Positions 6,748 through 9,073 of a stretch of 9,073 bases of DNA are shown one piece after another. The stretch covers positions 1-9,073 of the forward strand of contig CANGCU010000040.1 of the NCBI GenBank assembly GCA_947452355.1. The letters run 5' to 3'. Under the pieces are notes generated by a model. It saw only the letters and a program-made list of their open reading frames with translations, was not told the DNA's origin and did no database searches. The stretch is from Microbacteriaceae bacterium (GTDB lineage: Bacteria > Actinomycetota > Actinomycetes > Actinomycetales > Microbacteriaceae). Every line of letters starts with the position of its first letter. Positions within the stretch are counted from its first letter, which is position 1. The position numbers and the translations under genes are program-made.

Positions 6748-7524
6748 GTGTTGGAGGCCCTCACAGCCGGCGCGCTTGAAGACGCAGCGACTCGGCGGGA
6801 GACTGTGTCGTATTCGGCTATCGAACGGCTAGCGCTAGAGGCGAACACACCAATCGACGCGTGGACAGCACTCGCACCCACGTCTCATATTCGACTTATC
6901 GCAGAGATCAAGCGTTCGAGTCCGTCCAAGGGTGCTCTTGCACCGATTATTGATGCGGCAGCGCTTGCCGAGGAGTACGCGGAAAGCGGGTCTGATGCGA
7001 TTTCTGTTCTCACAGAGGAACGTCAATTCGGCGGGTCGCTTCGCGACCTCCGCGAGGTTCGCGAGCGCGTCGAAGTCCCCCTTTTGCGCAAGGACTTCAT
7101 CGCCGAGGAATACCAGTTACTCGAGGCGCGAGCACACGGTGCGGACATGGTCCTCCTGATTGTTGCCGCATTAGAACAGGCGGTCCTCGAACGGCTTCAC
7201 GAATTTGCACACCAACTCGGCCTCACCGTTCTCGTCGAAACTCACTCGGCTGACGAGGTTCGGCGCGCGGGGGACGTAGGTGCGCGACTCGTCGGCGTCA
7301 ACGCACGGGATCTGTCAACGTTTGAACTCGATCGCGCTCTGTTCGGTTCTGTTCGGCACCTCATTCCACGAGACGCGATATCAATAGCAGAATCTGCGGT
7401 GCAGACAATCGACGATGTTCGTGCGTATCGAGACGCGGGCGCGGATGTTGTTCTCGTTGGCGAGGCGCTCGTGACGTCCGGTCAACCAGGTGAAACAGTT
7501 CAACGATTCCGAGAGGTGAAGTAG
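6748..7524 (+). CDS. trpC: Indole-3-glycerol phosphate synthase
   Basis: TrpC closes 1-(2-carboxyphenylamino)-1-deoxyribulose 5-phosphate to indole-3-glycerol phosphate with loss of CO2 and water. It is a monofunctional TIM barrel of 258 residues from GTG 6748, with no TrpF domain attached. All catalytic positions are visible: E53 and K55 in AEIKRSSPSKG, K115 in LLRKDFI, E164 in LVETHS, N185 in GVNARDLSTFELD, and E215/S216 in IAESAV; VLVGEALV binds phosphate near the end. The usual SESGI reads AESAV, a mild variation that keeps E and S. The open frame runs back to 6565 over the membrane protein gene, but family length and the first helix (LEALTAGALEDA) point to GTG 6748, two bases after the previous stop. 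Only a weak, distant AAGG precedes it, so coupled translation is likely. TTG 6751 is a less likely start. Confidence 0.95.
   Translation: MLEALTAGALEDAATRRETVSYSAIERLALEANTPIDAWTALAPTSHIRLIAEIKRSSPSKGALAPIIDAAALAEEYAESGSDAISVLTEERQFGGSLRDLREVRERVEVPLLRKDFIAEEYQLLEARAHGADMVLLIVAALEQAVLERLHEFAHQLGLTVLVETHSADEVRRAGDVGARLVGVNARDLSTFELDRALFGSVRHLIPRDAISIAESAVQTIDDVRAYRDAGADVVLVGEALVTSGQPGETVQRFREVK
7513..7519 (+). promoter_or_regulatory. Ribosome binding site of trpB
   Basis: GAGGTGA within the last codons of trpC matches seven bases of the anti-SD complement. Its GG ends eight bases before ATG 7525, supporting that start. Confidence 0.75.
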
Positions 7525-8727
7525 ATGTCATTGCGCGAACAGCAGGGTCCATATTTCGGCGAATACGGCGGGCGCTTCGTGCCCGAGTCGTTGATTGCAG
7601 CACTCGATGAACTCGATGCGGCATACACCGCGGCGAAGTCAGATCCGTCGTTCTCGTCGGAACTCGCCGAACTGCATCGCTCCTATACGGGACGTCCGTC
7701 GATCATCACCGAGGTCCACCGGTTCGCTGCTCTAGCGGGGGGAGCTCGAATACTCCTGAAACGAGAGGACCTCAATCACACCGGCTCACACAAAATCAAC
7801 AATGTGTTGGGGCAGGCACTGTTGGCAAAGCGACTCGGCAAGACCAGACTCATCGCAGAGACCGGAGCCGGCCAACACGGGGTAGCGACGGCCACCGCTG
7901 CCGCGCTCATGGGCATGTCCTGTGTCGTCTATATGGGTGAGGTTGACACCGAACGTCAAGCGCTGAATGTTGCGCGCATGAAGCTCTTGGGCGCCGAGGT
8001 GGTCCCAGTGATGCACGGCTCTCGAACATTGAAGGACGCTATTAATGAGGCGATGCGCGACTGGGTCGCCAACGTTGACACCACGCACTATTTGCTGGGT
8101 ACCGTCGCAGGGCCTCATCCATTTCCGGTCATGGTGCGCGACTTCCACTCCATCATCGGTGTCGAATCACGTGAGCAACTGCTCGCAACGGAAGGGCGAC
8201 TGCCGACCGCTGTGGTGGCCTGCGTCGGCGGGGGCTCGAATGCGATGGGGATCTTCCATGCGTTCCTCGACGACGCCGACGTCGCGCTCTACGGATACGA
8301 GGCGGCCGGCGACGGTATCGACACCCCTCGTCACGCGGCCACTATTCAGCGAGGTCGACCGGGTGTGTTGCACGGGGCACGAACCTATGTTTTGCAGGAC
8401 GAAGACGGTCAGACCATCGAATCTCACTCGATTTCCGCCGGCTTGGATTACCCGGGAATCGGACCAGAGCATGCCTGGCTTCGCGACAGTGGCCGAGCGA
8501 CCTATCTCGGAATAACGGACGCCGAGGCAATGCAGGCAATGATGGACCTTTCCCGGACCGAAGGGATCATTCCCGCGATCGAGACAGCCCATGCACTGGC
8601 CGGAGCCCTCAACCTTGCTCGTGAATTGTCTCCGACGGACATCATCTTGGTGAACCTCTCTGGTCGCGGTGACAAGGACATGGAAACCGCCGCGCGATAT
8701 TTCGGACTGATTGGACCGACTCGATGA
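7525..8727 (+). CDS. trpB: Tryptophan synthase beta chain
   Basis: TrpB is the pyridoxal-phosphate subunit of tryptophan synthase; it condenses indole, channelled from TrpA, with L-serine to form tryptophan. The product is 400 residues, the usual TrpB1 length. Signature features run in order: [14 protein letters not shown] at the N-terminus, [16 protein letters not shown] with the Schiff-base lysine K90, [11 protein letters not shown] with catalytic E112, the phosphate-binding loop GGGSN (235-239), [27 protein letters not shown], and [10 protein letters not shown] near the end. The indole-channel and alpha-contact regions look intact, and the paired trpA supports a classical alpha2-beta2 enzyme rather than the stand-alone TrpB2 type. 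The ATG follows the trpC stop with no gap (TAGATG) and has GAGGTGA upstream. The stop overlaps the trpA start. Confidence 0.98.
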   Translation: MSLREQQGPYFGEYGGRFVPESLIAALDELDAAYTAAKSDPSFSSELAELHRSYTGRPSIITEVHRFAALAGGARILLKREDLNHTGSHKINNVLGQALLAKRLGKTRLIAETGAGQHGVATATAAALMGMSCVVYMGEVDTERQALNVARMKLLGAEVVPVMHGSRTLKDAINEAMRDWVANVDTTHYLLGTVAGPHPFPVMVRDFHSIIGVESREQLLATEGRLPTAVVACVGGGSNAMGIFHAFLDDADVALYGYEAAGDGIDTPRHAATIQRGRPGVLHGARTYVLQDEDGQTIESHSISAGLDYPGIGPEHAWLRDSGRATYLGITDAEAMQAMMDLSRTEGIIPAIETAHALAGALNLARELSPTDIILVNLSGRGDKDMETAARYFGLIGPTR

Positions 8728-9073
8728 CGTCTCGTGTCGAAACGGTGATCGACCGCGCTCGCGCCGAAGGGCGCGGAGTCCTCATCGGATATTTGCCAGC
8801 GGGTTACCCCGACCTTCAAACGTCGATCGACGCCGTCATCGCGTTGTCGGAATCGGGCGCGGACATCATCGAGCTCGGTGTTCCCTATTCGGATCCGGTC
8901 ATGGACGGCGTGGTCATTCAACGCGCGGCAAATGCGTCGCTCGAGGGTGGGTTCCGGCTCACGAACCTATTCGAGATTCTTCGCGCAACGACCAGCGTGG
9001 TTTACTCTCCGATCTTGGTGATGACCTACTGGAACCCGGTTGTTCAATATGGCGTTGAACGATTCGCACAGGA
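8724..9073 (+). CDS. trpA: Tryptophan synthase alpha chain (3' end outside window)
   Basis: TrpA cleaves indole-3-glycerol phosphate to indole and glyceraldehyde 3-phosphate and hands indole to TrpB. The first 116 residues are visible before the window ends, a bit under half of the usual roughly 265. The reading frame starts at ATG 8724, which overlaps the trpB stop as ATGA, the classical arrangement that keeps alpha and beta in equal amounts. The frame stays open to the edge. Catalytic E50 ([12 protein letters not shown]) and D61 ([10 protein letters not shown]) correspond to E. coli E49 and D60. GYLPAGYPD (22-30) and [11 protein letters not shown] (100-110) are also typical of the family in actinobacteria. 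No separate Shine-Dalgarno sequence is seen, consistent with translational coupling. Confidence 0.95.
   Translation, partial: MTSRVETVIDRARAEGRGVLIGYLPAGYPDLQTSIDAVIALSESGADIIELGVPYSDPVMDGVVIQRAANASLEGGFRLTNLFEILRATTSVVYSPILVMTYWNPVVQYGVERFAQ

Noticed and set aside
8711..9058. Plus-strand open frame of 115 residues over the trpA start
   Set aside because: Arg/His-rich translation without any motif. The frame from ATG 8724 reads as an unmistakable TrpA N-terminus and stays open to the edge.

Overview
The window looks like chromosomal core DNA from an actinobacterium, most likely Microbacteriaceae (Micrococcales). The gene order priA-fmt-rsmB-rpe is the usual actinobacterial one. PriA is of the actinobacterial type without helicase motifs. 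A small two-helix membrane protein with an HGSSPAAWTG N-terminus lies between trpE and trpC, as in Microbacteriaceae-type trp operons. Base composition is moderate by eye (individual 60-base lines range from about 48 to 72 % GC), so this is probably not one of the very GC-rich members. Species-level placement cannot be made from this stretch.

Layout, all on the + strand: priA (3' part, to 1682), fmt (1695-2597), rsmB (2600-3925, possibly from GTG 2594), rpe (3936-4616), a cytoplasmic FKBP-type peptidyl-prolyl isomerase (4609-4965), trpE (4993-6504), the small membrane protein (6521-6745), trpC (6748-7524), trpB (7525-8727) and trpA (8724 to the right edge, incomplete). The largest gap between genes is 27 bases. 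No terminator with a U-tract, no RNA gene, no mobile element, no CRISPR array and no long repeat was found. The simplest reading is one long polycistronic unit, or two nested ones.

The left half serves housekeeping: replication restart (PriA), initiator-tRNA formylation (Fmt), 16S rRNA m5C967 methylation (RsmB), the pentose phosphate pathway (Rpe) and protein folding (FKBP). The right half is tryptophan biosynthesis. TrpE makes anthranilate (its glutaminase partner TrpG is not here), TrpC makes indole-3-glycerol phosphate, and TrpA/TrpB convert that to tryptophan. trpD and trpG must lie elsewhere if the pathway is complete. Rpe and tryptophan synthesis are linked only loosely, through pentose phosphate and PRPP supply.

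I found no convincing previously undescribed system. The points most worth a second look are a hairpin across the FKBP stop codon just before the trpE ribosome binding site, the Trp-rich small membrane protein that carries the strongest ribosome binding site in the window, and the FKBP gene placed between rpe and trpE.
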